From NCBI GenBank assembly GCA_024698485.1, contig JAILRC010000056.1, positions 25,884 to 89,883 on the forward strand: DNA of 64,000 bases. The letters run 5' to 3'. This stretch comes from Lachnospiraceae bacterium. GTDB lineage: Bacteria; Bacillota; Clostridia; Lachnospirales; Lachnospiraceae. The notes beneath the pieces are model-generated. The model saw only the letters and a list, made by a program, of their open reading frames with translations, made no database searches and had not been told where the DNA came from. Each line of letters begins with the position of its first letter. The stretch's first letter is position 1. Positions 53,256 to 61,423 of this stretch are shown here, piece after piece. The translations under genes were made by a program, and so were the position numbers.

Positions 53256-53493
53256 ATGGAAAAAAATTGGTGAAAATTCAAGAATATTCGAAAAAATACG
53301 AAAAAAGGGATGCTGTGGAATATTACGAGGAAAATGCACATGTAATATTGATTGTTTTGGAAAACATGTTGAATTTGAGATAATGAAGAGATATACTTGT
53401 GGAAAATAGAACTAATAGATTTACTGATTTGACAATTGTAAGATTTAATAAATTGCTGGATTATGGAATATTACACAAGAAAGTGTGTATCAT
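53256..53493 (+). other. AT-rich leader of the reverse-transcriptase operon
   Basis: About 240 bp of very AT-rich sequence without a convincing gene. GGAATATTAC occurs twice (near 53318 and 53465), and a TTGACA at 53429-53434 has no good -10 at the proper distance. Some defence reverse transcriptases use a non-coding RNA from this position; I see no clear fold and cannot confirm one. A 50-codon frame (53399-53551) overlaps the start and is probably chance. Confidence 0.4.
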
Positions 53494-56400
53494 ATGTTTT
53501 CTGATAAGAATCGAAATAGAAAAATGCTTGAAGGGGCTTATTGCCGCTTGAAATCTTATTATCACTATAATAAGAACTATATTTTTATGAAAGAAAAAAT
53601 AGCTTCATTCGAGGATGACGATGTAAAAATGGAAAACACTTTTGCGCTTTTGTCAGCAGTCCTTGAAAAACCATACCAATACGATGAAATAATAGATCAT
53701 TGGATTTCTGGTATAACCTATTACGTGCTTCCTAAGAATTTTAAGAGAAAAGAAAGCACCGAAAAGATTTTTGTGTCAGATGAAGATAACGGTGGTGAGT
53801 CTATAGATAAGATTAATTTTTTTATTAATATGCCTTTTGAATTGTATCTTTTAGATTCGCTATGGTGTCTTCTTATGGGGAAAATAGTGGCTGATTCTAG
53901 AATGCTAGAATATGGCTGTTATGGAAATTGTATAGCAACAAGTGTAACGTATAATGCTGAAAAAGATTATTATTCTTCTATAAATTTTGATAAAAATAGG
54001 CTGTTTAAAATATATTTTCCAGAGTACTGTAGATGGAAAAATGAGGCAATAGAGATGGTCAAAGAGAAAACCAACCATTGCAATATTGCTTTGGTAACGT
54101 TAGATATTAAAAGCTACTATTATTCGGTTAATTGGGAGTTTAGTAAACTATGTGATTTATTTCAAAATGACGATAGACTAGTGTCAATTACAAATTTGAC
54201 CAACATAATCGAAAAGATATTTATAAAGTACACAGATACTATAAAAAAAGTTAGAAAGATACCGTTTAGGTTAGATGAGTATACTACTCTTTTGCCTATA
54301 GGTCTTTTTTCGTCGATGCTTATAGCTAACATATATTTGGCCCAATATGACAAATATCTTTTCAATCAACCCAATATTCTTTATTATGGCAGGTATGTTG
54401 ATGATATGCTTCTTGTTATGAATACAGAAGATAAAATATTAAGAGGTAATCAGGAAGTTTTTGATAATTTGCTGATAAAACAAAATAAAGTTTTACAAAA
54501 GATAACAGAGTCTGATCAGTATTGTTTGAGGGATTATCCATCACTAAAGGTGCAAAAAGAAAAGGTTAAAGTCATTTTTTTTGAAAAGAAAAAGTCGGAT
54601 AAGTTGTTGAAAATACTTGAGTCCACAAAAATAGTGCCCAGCGAGATGGAACCGCTCCCGGATATTGATTTGAAACTGGAAGATTTTGAGGATGCTGCAT
54701 ATGCGATAAAGAATTTAACACGTGAAACAAAGATTAGAGATATAAATCAATTTGAAATTGATAGATTAAACCTAGGTCAACATATGCATAAAGTGGTTCT
54801 TGCAAGTAAGCCATATTTTAATGATGTCCTTAATGGAGAAAGACAAGATTTAGAAATTGAGAAAAAGAAAATACTTAAGTTTTTTAGGGGAAGTAATGCT
54901 TTGAATTATTGTAGTAATTGGATTAATGCTTTTTATTTTTTTGTTCTCTCCCAATATTCTCCGTTAAGCGGCTGGGATACACTTAAAAAAAATATAAGCG
55001 GTGCAATTGATGATATTATAATAGATGACATTGAGGAGATACATGATGAGTGTAAGGAGAAAATAACGGAAAGGATGAAAAATAGTTTGAGGGAAATGCT
55101 GAATATAGCTATGGCGACAGCACTTTCTTTGAATCCTGCTTTTTCACCAAAGGAAAATGAACATGTTAGAAGGATAGCTGTAAGTTTAAGGCATGCAAAT
55201 CTGTTTAATCACCAACTGGTGAGTTTGCCTTTAATTAACTATTATTCAACTATTCCTGACACAGTAGATTTAACTAGGGTATCCATTGGTGATATGCACT
55301 CCTATATAGAAAGGATAAAAACAGGAAAAAAAATAAGGTATTCACCTAGGTTTATCAGATATTCGGAGTTGTTCTATTATTATTTCCTTTATAGACTAGG
55401 TAAAGATGAAATGTTTTTGGGGGATAAACGAGTAGATGCTTATCTAAAAGAAAATGATAAAACTGATGAGAAAAAGTTAATTGATTTCTTCTTTGAAATT
55501 AATAAAATAAAAAAAGCAGATGAATCTGTGCCGGAATTTGACATAAAACAAGAGAATATAAAAGAGTATAGAATTCAAAGGATTAATCTTGGTGATAAGG
55601 CAAGGTATGAACGAAAAAAAGGAGAAAAGACACGTTATCTTAAACAAGGCGAGAAGATCAGAATTGCAGTCGCGAATTTTGACGTAAAAGAAGAGGAATG
55701 TTTGATTGGGTTGCCGGGGGTAAGAAAAAGAACAGAAATTGACAAGGCATCATTTAGGAGATGTTTGAACAAAGCATTTCATGAAAATGTTGATTATATA
55801 CTTTTGCCGGAGTTTTACCTCCCTTACGAATGGATATCGGATGTTCTTTCGTATGTTGAGAGAACAGGGATATCCATTATTTCAGGGCTGAAGTATGTGA
55901 CTTTTAATCAGGTAGCACATAATAAGGTGGCTTTTTTTGGCCCAATATACTCAGGAAAGAATCAAAGATATAGAGGAGCATGCTTGTTAGCAAGGGAAAA
56001 GAATGACTATGCTCCTGAGGAGAAAAAAAATGTAATAGATTATCATGCGAGGTGCATCGATCAAGAACAACCAGTTTATCAGATTATTAAACAAAATGGA
56101 CTGAAAATTGGCATTTTTCTATGTTATGAATTTACAGATATTAAAGCGAGAGCTTTATATAAAAATGAGGTTGATATTGTCTTTACACCGGAATTCAATA
56201 AAGACACACCTTATTTTGGAAACATCATAGAATCGTTCACTAGAGATCTACATACGTTTGTTGTACAGTCCAATACAGCTCATTATGGTGATTCGAGAAT
56301 AACAGGGCCGTATAATAGGGATAACAGAGATATTGTTATGATGAAAGGTGGAGATACTGATGAAATCATAATTGGAACAATTGATGTTAAAGGAATGTGG

Positions 56401-56547
56401 GAATATGAAAAAATAGATGCAGAGGAAATGGAGCAATTAAATAACGGGAAACCTCCAAAAGCAAAAGAATCTTCAAATAGATATATTATGAATAACACAA
56501 AAACATTCAAGAAACCGTCAGCTCGATTTAAAAGATTGTTTGATTGA
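53494..56547 (+). CDS. Reverse transcriptase-nitrilase fusion (DRT type 1/UG1-like)
   Basis: A 1017-residue two-domain protein. N-terminal reverse transcriptase: motif A LDIKSYYYSV (Asp at about 204), motif B LPIGLFSSMLIANIY, motif C YVDD (301-304). A helical middle region (about 400-700) follows. From about 723 there is a carbon-nitrogen hydrolase domain with the triad in place: Glu in LLPEFYLP (E773), a candidate Lys in EEKKNVIDYH, and Cys in FLCYEF (C877). This architecture is that of class 1 unknown-group RTs, described as anti-phage DRT type 1. No maturase, integrase or retron RNA is evident. Start at ATG 53494 with AAGAAAG upstream; GTG 53485 is possible. Markedly AT-rich compared with the chromosome. 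Next gene 51 bp downstream. Confidence 0.92.
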   Translation: MFSDKNRNRKMLEGAYCRLKSYYHYNKNYIFMKEKIASFEDDDVKMENTFALLSAVLEKPYQYDEIIDHWISGITYYVLPKNFKRKESTEKIFVSDEDNGGESIDKINFFINMPFELYLLDSLWCLLMGKIVADSRMLEYGCYGNCIATSVTYNAEKDYYSSINFDKNRLFKIYFPEYCRWKNEAIEMVKEKTNHCNIALVTLDIKSYYYSVNWEFSKLCDLFQNDDRLVSITNLTNIIEKIFIKYTDTIKKVRKIPFRLDEYTTLLPIGLFSSMLIANIYLAQYDKYLFNQPNILYYGRYVDDMLLVMNTEDKILRGNQEVFDNLLIKQNKVLQKITESDQYCLRDYPSLKVQKEKVKVIFFEKKKSDKLLKILESTKIVPSEMEPLPDIDLKLEDFEDAAYAIKNLTRETKIRDINQFEIDRLNLGQHMHKVVLASKPYFNDVLNGERQDLEIEKKKILKFFRGSNALNYCSNWINAFYFFVLSQYSPLSGWDTLKKNISGAIDDIIIDDIEEIHDECKEKITERMKNSLREMLNIAMATALSLNPAFSPKENEHVRRIAVSLRHANLFNHQLVSLPLINYYSTIPDTVDLTRVSIGDMHSYIERIKTGKKIRYSPRFIRYSELFYYYFLYRLGKDEMFLGDKRVDAYLKENDKTDEKKLIDFFFEINKIKKADESVPEFDIKQENIKEYRIQRINLGDKARYERKKGEKTRYLKQGEKIRIAVANFDVKEEECLIGLPGVRKRTEIDKASFRRCLNKAFHENVDYILLPEFYLPYEWISDVLSYVERTGISIISGLKYVTFNQVAHNKVAFFGPIYSGKNQRYRGACLLAREKNDYAPEEKKNVIDYHARCIDQEQPVYQIIKQNGLKIGIFLCYEFTDIKARALYKNEVDIVFTPEFNKDTPYFGNIIESFTRDLHTFVVQSNTAHYGDSRITGPYNRDNRDIVMMKGGDTDEIIIGTIDVKGMWEYEKIDAEEMEQLNNGKPPKAKESSNRYIMNNTKTFKKPSARFKRLFD

Positions 56548-56598
56548 AGCAAATGAAAATTGGGAAAAATGCGTTTACAAATGGAGAGGTTAAAAAAC

Positions 56599-58029
56599 AT
56601 GGATAATACAAGTTTTGATAAAAAGAAAAAAATTCTTTCAGTATTCAATACAAATTCCGAAGGCATAGATAACTTATGCCAATGCATAAGTCAAGTTTAT
56701 CTGTTGAACAATTCTCTGAATGCTGATGAATATAAAGATTATAAGCAAAAATATGAAGAATTATGGATGCAAATGAATGATGATGAAAGCAAGGAACGGT
56801 TGTATTATGATATTATTTTAGAAACAGAGAAAAAAAATTGTATGTTAGATATATTTTTAGAGATTCTTCCGAGTGATAAAACTAAAAAATTCACTGAAAC
56901 AATTTTGAGGTTTAAAAGGGGGTTTAATAGAAAGGAATTCCCAGAAAGATGGTTTGAAAATAAACTTGAAGAAGCAATTAGAAGCGGGAATAAAGAGCTT
57001 TGTATGAAAACGTTTTATACGTTATTTACTTTTTATCATGACTTGTGGGATAATGATAGAAATGCCGAATTGGTAGAAAAAACAAGAACATTGTTTAATG
57101 AGACAAATCCTGAACATCCATTATGGTTTTATGCTCGAAGTGAGGTATTAGCGAAGGCGTCAGGAGAAAAAACAAAAGACTCGATGCTTGAAGCAATAGG
57201 TGCGTGCAAAAAATGCATTGCAGTTTATATGGAAGGGAAAAACGGTTTTTGCCCTGATTACCCTGGCATTTATCATGCATTTGCAGAATTAGTATATGAT
57301 ACAATTGAACTGGATTTATTAGAAAATGATGAGAATAGAAAACAACTTTTAGAACTGGCATTAAAGGCAATTGATAAGGCAATCCAGTATAATGGCAACT
57401 ATGCTAAGTACTATTACACAAAGGGTAGACTGGTAAGCATTGATAATCCTTCCCCTGAAAAATTCAAGAAGGCGAGGGAACTGATCAATAAGGCCATTAA
57501 TATGGAGGATAGTAAACGGGAAGACTATGGAATGGTTAGAGGAAATTATATTGCTGCGCTTACGAAGTTAAGAAATGATGAAGCAATTCAAAAAATGCAG
57601 GGTCAAATAGCAGATCAATTAAATATAATGAAAGAAACAACGGAGAAAATGAATGAGGAGATAGCGCGCGCGCATATAGCTATAAATAATGAAAAAAAGA
57701 ATTCTATAGAAATGCTTGGTTTTTTTGCTGGAATAATTTCTATAATATTTGTTTCATCTCAGATTGTTCTTTCGCTGGAGGCGGTTGATGCCATGATTAT
57801 ATTATTGGCATTTAGCGGCATAATAATGCTTGCCTTTTCTTTGTTACGGTTCTGCATAATTGAAAACAGTTATAGGTTGGATAAAGAAGAGAGTGTTACT
57901 AGCAAGACTGGAATTATTATGATAATTTTTAGTGTTGTTATAATTGCTTTAGCGGTAGTCTTGTTGATATGGGGAAATAAAGAAGGCTTATTTTCTGTTA
58001 ATGAATGTTTGAGTCGATATAGGGGATAG
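56599..58029 (+). CDS. TPR-like protein with coiled coil and three C-terminal membrane helices
   Basis: A 476-residue protein: an N-terminal helical repeat region (about residues 5-330) that resembles tetratricopeptide repeats (ALKAIDKAIQYNGNYAKYYYTKGRL is the clearest unit), a coiled coil (about 335-375) and three membrane helices (about 382-402, 406-427 and 444-465). The ATG at 56599 is preferred because GGAGAGG lies nine bases upstream. As I recall, DRT type 1 systems also have a membrane-protein partner; this could be the counterpart, or a membrane-damaging effector. AT-rich like its neighbours. Confidence 0.8.
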   Translation: MDNTSFDKKKKILSVFNTNSEGIDNLCQCISQVYLLNNSLNADEYKDYKQKYEELWMQMNDDESKERLYYDIILETEKKNCMLDIFLEILPSDKTKKFTETILRFKRGFNRKEFPERWFENKLEEAIRSGNKELCMKTFYTLFTFYHDLWDNDRNAELVEKTRTLFNETNPEHPLWFYARSEVLAKASGEKTKDSMLEAIGACKKCIAVYMEGKNGFCPDYPGIYHAFAELVYDTIELDLLENDENRKQLLELALKAIDKAIQYNGNYAKYYYTKGRLVSIDNPSPEKFKKARELINKAINMEDSKREDYGMVRGNYIAALTKLRNDEAIQKMQGQIADQLNIMKETTEKMNEEIARAHIAINNEKKNSIEMLGFFAGIISIIFVSSQIVLSLEAVDAMIILLAFSGIIMLAFSLLRFCIIENSYRLDKEESVTSKTGIIMIIFSVVIIALAVVLLIWGNKEGLFSVNECLSRYRG

Positions 58030-58114
58030 GATGTTTGAATTTTTGTGAAAAAAGATTGTAATAATTGTTTGATTCAGCTATTTAACAAGGCTGATTACAA
58101 GTGGGTGATGAATA

Positions 58115-58924
58115 ATGAAAGTGGTTTATAAAGGCTTGATTAAGGGGGATGGGCTGGAAAATGAAGATATATGCGATTCCTGTGGTAATGTTTTTTGGGT
58201 GATCGATGGTGCAACAGATTTATTTGGACTAAATCTTTTTTCTACTGTGGATGATGTAGCATATTATGTTAAGCATTTGAATGAAAATATAAAAAAGCAT
58301 TGTTATGAAAATGCCGAACTTTCCGATATTATAAAAGAATCCGTGGTGGATACAAATAGAGAGTTGTTATTATCCATTAATTATACAGAAACATATAAAT
58401 TACCATGTTTTGCAATTGCTATGGCACGAATACAAAACAATGTGTTCGATTACTACGTTTTGGGGGATTGTACCATCGCTATACGTGATGAAGAGGGTGT
58501 GAGAAAAATAACAGATGATAGGATAGGGACTTTCTCAAAAAAAAATGTAGGTCAACTTAGTCAACTGATTCAGAATGGAGAGTATAGCAAAGAACGAGAA
58601 ATTGAGATTTATAGACTAACAAGGTCATGTATGAATAAAAAGGATGGATATTGGATAGGTTCATGTGATCCGGTCGGAATAGTACATGGTGTTAGTGGTA
58701 AATTGGCGATAAATAAAAAAACAAGTTATTTAGCCTATACGGATGGATTGGCAGAGGCTTTTGAAGTGTTCGAAATATATACTATAGATAAGCTTAAGTT
58801 TCAGAAAGAAGAAATTGATTATGTATTGAGTAAATTAATTAATATTCGTTCTTATGATACAGGAAGAGCGTATACCCGAGTAAGGCAACAGGATGATATA
58901 GCGTTTGTTTTGGTGGAAGGATAA
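58115..58924 (+). CDS. PP2C-like protein serine/threonine phosphatase
   Basis: A 269-residue PP2C/PPM-type phosphatase domain without membrane segments. The metal-binding motifs appear in order: ENEDI (residue about 18), VIDGATD (about 32), LGDCTIAI (about 118), YTDGLAE (about 211) and QDDIAFVLV (about 260). Spacing is compact but the acidic residues are kept, so Mn/Mg-dependent phosphatase activity is plausible. Location between the TPR-membrane gene (85 bp upstream) and the NUDIX gene (4 bp downstream) suggests regulation of the reverse-transcriptase system. No kinase partner is encoded nearby. Confidence 0.82.
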   Translation: MKVVYKGLIKGDGLENEDICDSCGNVFWVIDGATDLFGLNLFSTVDDVAYYVKHLNENIKKHCYENAELSDIIKESVVDTNRELLLSINYTETYKLPCFAIAMARIQNNVFDYYVLGDCTIAIRDEEGVRKITDDRIGTFSKKNVGQLSQLIQNGEYSKEREIEIYRLTRSCMNKKDGYWIGSCDPVGIVHGVSGKLAINKKTSYLAYTDGLAEAFEVFEIYTIDKLKFQKEEIDYVLSKLINIRSYDTGRAYTRVRQQDDIAFVLVEG

Positions 58925-58928
58925 GGGA

Positions 58929-59771
58929 ATGGGCGTTTTGGTATACGATATAGAAGGAGATATAGTTTATACAAGAAAAGAGAGTAACTATAGTTTCCAA
59001 TTTAGTGAAGATGAAAAAAAAAGAATAATTGAACTATGGCGTCGGTATAAAGGTGGGACATATGTAAATTCTGTTAATGTGCGCCTTCAAAAAATTGAAA
59101 AAAGAAGTGGGAAAACAATTATGGAACTCTCAAAAACTGATTTTTTCACTTTCTTTATTTCTAACATTATTAGGATGGGTTTTGATAATTTTGCTTATTA
59201 TATTATTCATAACGAAGATATGAATAGTGTTGGTGAACTTCTGTCAAAACTGACTACATTTTATGAATCCTTCCCGAAATGTTATAATTTTGATGGCTTA
59301 ATTAATAACGGCTGTTTGCCTAATGCTTTAGCAGTTAGCATATTAGTTACGGATCCATACGGTAATGCTATTTTGGTAAAAAGATCGTCGAAGGTGGGGG
59401 TGGGAGCAAATATATACAGTGTAACAACAACTGGAGCACTTGATGAATCTGATTGGGAATCCGAGGATGTGATTAAACACTGTGCCATTAGGGAACTTAG
59501 AGAAGAACTAAATATTCTAATTCAGGAAGAGAAATTAAGGACTATTGCTATAGTGGCAGGAATTAATAAACTGCAACCAATTGTTATTATGAATGCTATG
59601 CTAAATGATACCGCACATGAGTTTGTAAAGGAAATGCAAAAAGGCAAAGATTATCAATTTGAGGTTTCGGAAGTGTGCGTTTGTGACAAGAATAAGATTA
59701 AGAACATACTTATGGAACAAAGATTTACGGAAGCTGCACGGTTTCATCTTGATTACTATCTGAAAGATTAA
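58929..59771 (+). CDS. NUDIX-box protein with unknown N-terminal domain
   Basis: A 280-residue protein. Residues 1-130 have no recognised family. Residues 135-270 carry a NUDIX fold with the core box RELREELNI (about residue 192), preceded by an atypical, longer loop after TTTGALD; the Glu pair that binds metal is present. NUDIX enzymes hydrolyse nucleoside diphosphate-linked compounds. ATG 58929 follows the phosphatase stop by 4 bp with AAGGA upstream, so the two are translationally linked. Possible role: processing a nucleotide signal or product of the reverse transcriptase system. Confidence 0.82.
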   Translation: MGVLVYDIEGDIVYTRKESNYSFQFSEDEKKRIIELWRRYKGGTYVNSVNVRLQKIEKRSGKTIMELSKTDFFTFFISNIIRMGFDNFAYYIIHNEDMNSVGELLSKLTTFYESFPKCYNFDGLINNGCLPNALAVSILVTDPYGNAILVKRSSKVGVGANIYSVTTTGALDESDWESEDVIKHCAIRELREELNILIQEEKLRTIAIVAGINKLQPIVIMNAMLNDTAHEFVKEMQKGKDYQFEVSEVCVCDKNKIKNILMEQRFTEAARFHLDYYLKD

Positions 59772-59839
59772 AGCGGTAGACAGAAATTGGGTTAAGAGTG
59801 GCTAAAACTAGCAATGGAGTGAAACATAAGATTATTGCG

Positions 59840-60160
59840 TCATTTCCCCATCCTTCTCTTCGCCGCCTCATAGACTTCCTCATCTTTTCTTGCACCTACA
59901 ACGATGATGAGCATTTCAGTTTCTGTGCGTACGAGGGTGTACACGACACGCAGACCGGCATCCTTGAGTTTGATCTTCATCAAGCCGCTGAGGTTTCTAC
60001 CGCCTTTGTTGCCGAGAGGCTTTCCGTAACCGCCTTCACTTTGCGGAAGAGGATTGGTTGAAACCTTGAGAATGGCTTTGTTGACCAAGATTTGTTGACT
60101 TCTGTCAAGTTTTTTGAGGTCATCGATGGCCTCGGGTAAAAAGGATACTTTCCACTTCAT
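59840..60160 (-). CDS. RelE/ParE family toxin
   Basis: A 106-residue RelE-superfamily protein. MKWKVSFLPEAIDDLKKLDRS is the standard first strand-helix; KPLGNKGGRNLSGLMKIKLKDAGLRVVYTLV and the end IVVGARKDEEVYEAA follow the RelE/StbE plan with basic residues and the Tyr/Arg cleft. Likely a ribosome-dependent mRNA endonuclease. It overlaps the antitoxin gene by 4 bp. Confidence 0.9.
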   Translation of the reverse strand: MKWKVSFLPEAIDDLKKLDRSQQILVNKAILKVSTNPLPQSEGGYGKPLGNKGGRNLSGLMKIKLKDAGLRVVYTLVRTETEMLIIVVGARKDEEVYEAAKRRMGK

Positions 60161-60480
60161 TCAATCTCCACATCTTCCCATCCGGTGAGATCTTTCCCGT
60201 CGATATTCAGTTCTTTAAGAGCGTCTTCCTGTGAGACTGCTTTTAAAGAACTGTATTTTTTTAGCCTTTCGTTTGCCATGAGGAGCAGGCGGGCGTTGTT
60301 GACTTCGTCCATGAGTTTAACATATTCTTCGGGGGAGAGAAGAACGCATTCTGCGACGTTGTTCTTTAGCACTACCTTGGCACCGGTAGTTTTTACTTCT
60401 TCGAAGATCTGGCCCGCGAGGCCACGGTTGAAAGATGAGATAGGGATCGTGTTTGTCATGACATTTCTTAAATCCTGCAT
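60157..60480 (-). CDS. Phd/YefM family antitoxin
   Basis: A 107-residue antitoxin. The N-terminal Phd/YefM DNA-binding domain includes NTIPISSFNRGLAGQIFEEVKTTG and VVLKNNVAECVLLSPEEYVKL. The C-terminal 50 residues are charged and probably fold on the toxin. GGAGG sits eight bases before the ATG at 60480. An 11-bp inverted repeat upstream (60507-60548) is its likely operator. Confidence 0.9.
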   Translation of the reverse strand: MQDLRNVMTNTIPISSFNRGLAGQIFEEVKTTGAKVVLKNNVAECVLLSPEEYVKLMDEVNNARLLLMANERLKKYSSLKAVSQEDALKELNIDGKDLTGWEDVEIE

Positions 60481-60506
60481 AGTTTTGTCCTCCTATGGTA
60501 AGAGTA

Positions 60507-60548
60507 ACATATATCGATAAATTTATCAACAAATATCTCGATATATGT
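60507..60548. promoter_or_regulatory. Inverted-repeat operator of the toxin-antitoxin pair
   Basis: ACATATATCGA (60507-60517) and TCGATATATGT (60538-60548) form a perfect 11-bp inverted repeat with a 20-bp spacer that holds a second palindrome, GATAAATTTATC (60516-60527). It fits cooperative autorepression by antitoxin-toxin complexes. Confidence 0.8.
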
Positions 60549-60657
60549 CCGCCATAATTCACTCCCCCCCGACTCTACTTTTCGTAGGTGGCTCATTCCT
60601 CCCGCCTGTATTATAATCAGTGCAGAAGATGAGATTTGCGAGAAAGAGGTGAAAGAT

Positions 60658-61344
60658 ATGGATCTATATGTTACAGGGACGGTCATACGGAACCTGAGGG
60701 AAAAGAACAAAATGACGCAGGCGCAGCTGGCGGAGCGGCTGGGAGTGAGCGACAAAACGGTGTCCAAATGGGAGACCGCGAAAGGGTATCCGGACATTAC
60801 GCTGCTGGAGCCCATTGCGAAGGCTTTCAAGGTTTCGGTTACGGAACTGATCTCCGGAAATACCGTTCAAAATGCCAATGTATCTGCCAATATGCTTCGG
60901 TCGAAGTTTTATGTTTGCCCGGTCTGCGGGAATGTGATACACAGTATGGGAGAGGCGGCAATCCAGTGTCACGGGATAATGCTGGCGCCTTTGGAGGCGG
61001 AGCCAACGGACGAGCGGCATATGGCCTTCATCGAGAAGGTGGAGGATGAGTACTATGTGCGGATCGAGCACAGCATGACGAAGGAACACTACATTTCTTT
61101 TGTGGCAGCGGCGTCGTCGGATGATATGCAGACGGTGAAACTTTATCCTGAAGGGAGCGCTGAGGCGCGGCTTAAGATACGGGGAGTCAGAAGGATCTTC
61201 TTTTACTGTAACCGCGACGGATTGTTTATGATCGACCCCGTGAAGGGCATCGACGACAAAGAAAGCGCATATGACGACACGCAGGAAAGAAGAGAATTGG
61301 AGAAAGCAGCGGAAAGGTTGTTTGGACAGAACTTAAGAAAGTAG
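60658..61344 (+). CDS. XRE regulator fused to a desulfoferrodoxin-like domain
   Basis: A 228-residue protein. Residues 1-65 are an XRE helix-turn-helix (MTQAQLAERLGVSDKTVSKWE). Residues 80-200 resemble desulfoferrodoxin/superoxide reductase: CPVCGN at about 84, ERHMAFIEKV, HSMTKEHYISFV and YCNRDGLF. In superoxide reductase the last motif is CNxHG; here the His is Asp, while the other His positions and the Cys ligand seem kept. It could be a redox- or iron-sensing regulator. ATG 60658 with AGAGGTG upstream is chosen over a GTG at 60649. Terminator directly after. Confidence 0.85.
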   Translation: MDLYVTGTVIRNLREKNKMTQAQLAERLGVSDKTVSKWETAKGYPDITLLEPIAKAFKVSVTELISGNTVQNANVSANMLRSKFYVCPVCGNVIHSMGEAAIQCHGIMLAPLEAEPTDERHMAFIEKVEDEYYVRIEHSMTKEHYISFVAAASSDDMQTVKLYPEGSAEARLKIRGVRRIFFYCNRDGLFMIDPVKGIDDKESAYDDTQERRELEKAAERLFGQNLRK

Positions 61345-61348
61345 ACAG

Positions 61349-61384
61349 AAAACTTGTTTGTGCGGGTTGTGCAAACAAGTTTTT
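61349..61384 (+). terminator. Terminator after the XRE-desulfoferrodoxin gene
   Basis: A perfect 12-bp stem AAAACTTGTTTG/CAAACAAGTTTT with an 11-nt loop and a T run. Confidence 0.9.
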
Positions 61385-61394
61385 CGTATATAAT
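61367..61394 (+). promoter_or_regulatory. Promoter of the alpha/beta hydrolase
   Basis: TTGTGC (61367-61372), 16 bp, TATAAT (61389-61394). The -35 overlaps the loop and stem of the preceding terminator. Confidence 0.6.
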
Positions 61395-61423
61395 CCTAAT
61401 AGGGGGAGAAAGAAGGCAGATAA

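Noticed and set aside
53215..53409. Open frame of 64 codons before the RT gene
   Set aside because: It runs through the terminator stem and T run after DUF3307 and has no credible start signal.
53399..53551. 50-codon frame with GTG start overlapping the RT start
   Set aside because: The overlap region is better explained by the RT N-terminus; composition alone can give such a frame in AT-rich DNA. A frameshifted RT extension was considered, but the RT N-terminus already looks complete.
54162..54365. Minus-strand open frame inside the RT gene as a separate gene or ncRNA
   Set aside because: Antisense shadow with no ribosome site; nothing indicates a separate function.
53494..56547. RT as part of a group II intron or retron
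   Set aside because: No maturase or endonuclease domain, no intron RNA domains V/VI seen nearby, and the nitrilase fusion matches defence RTs instead.
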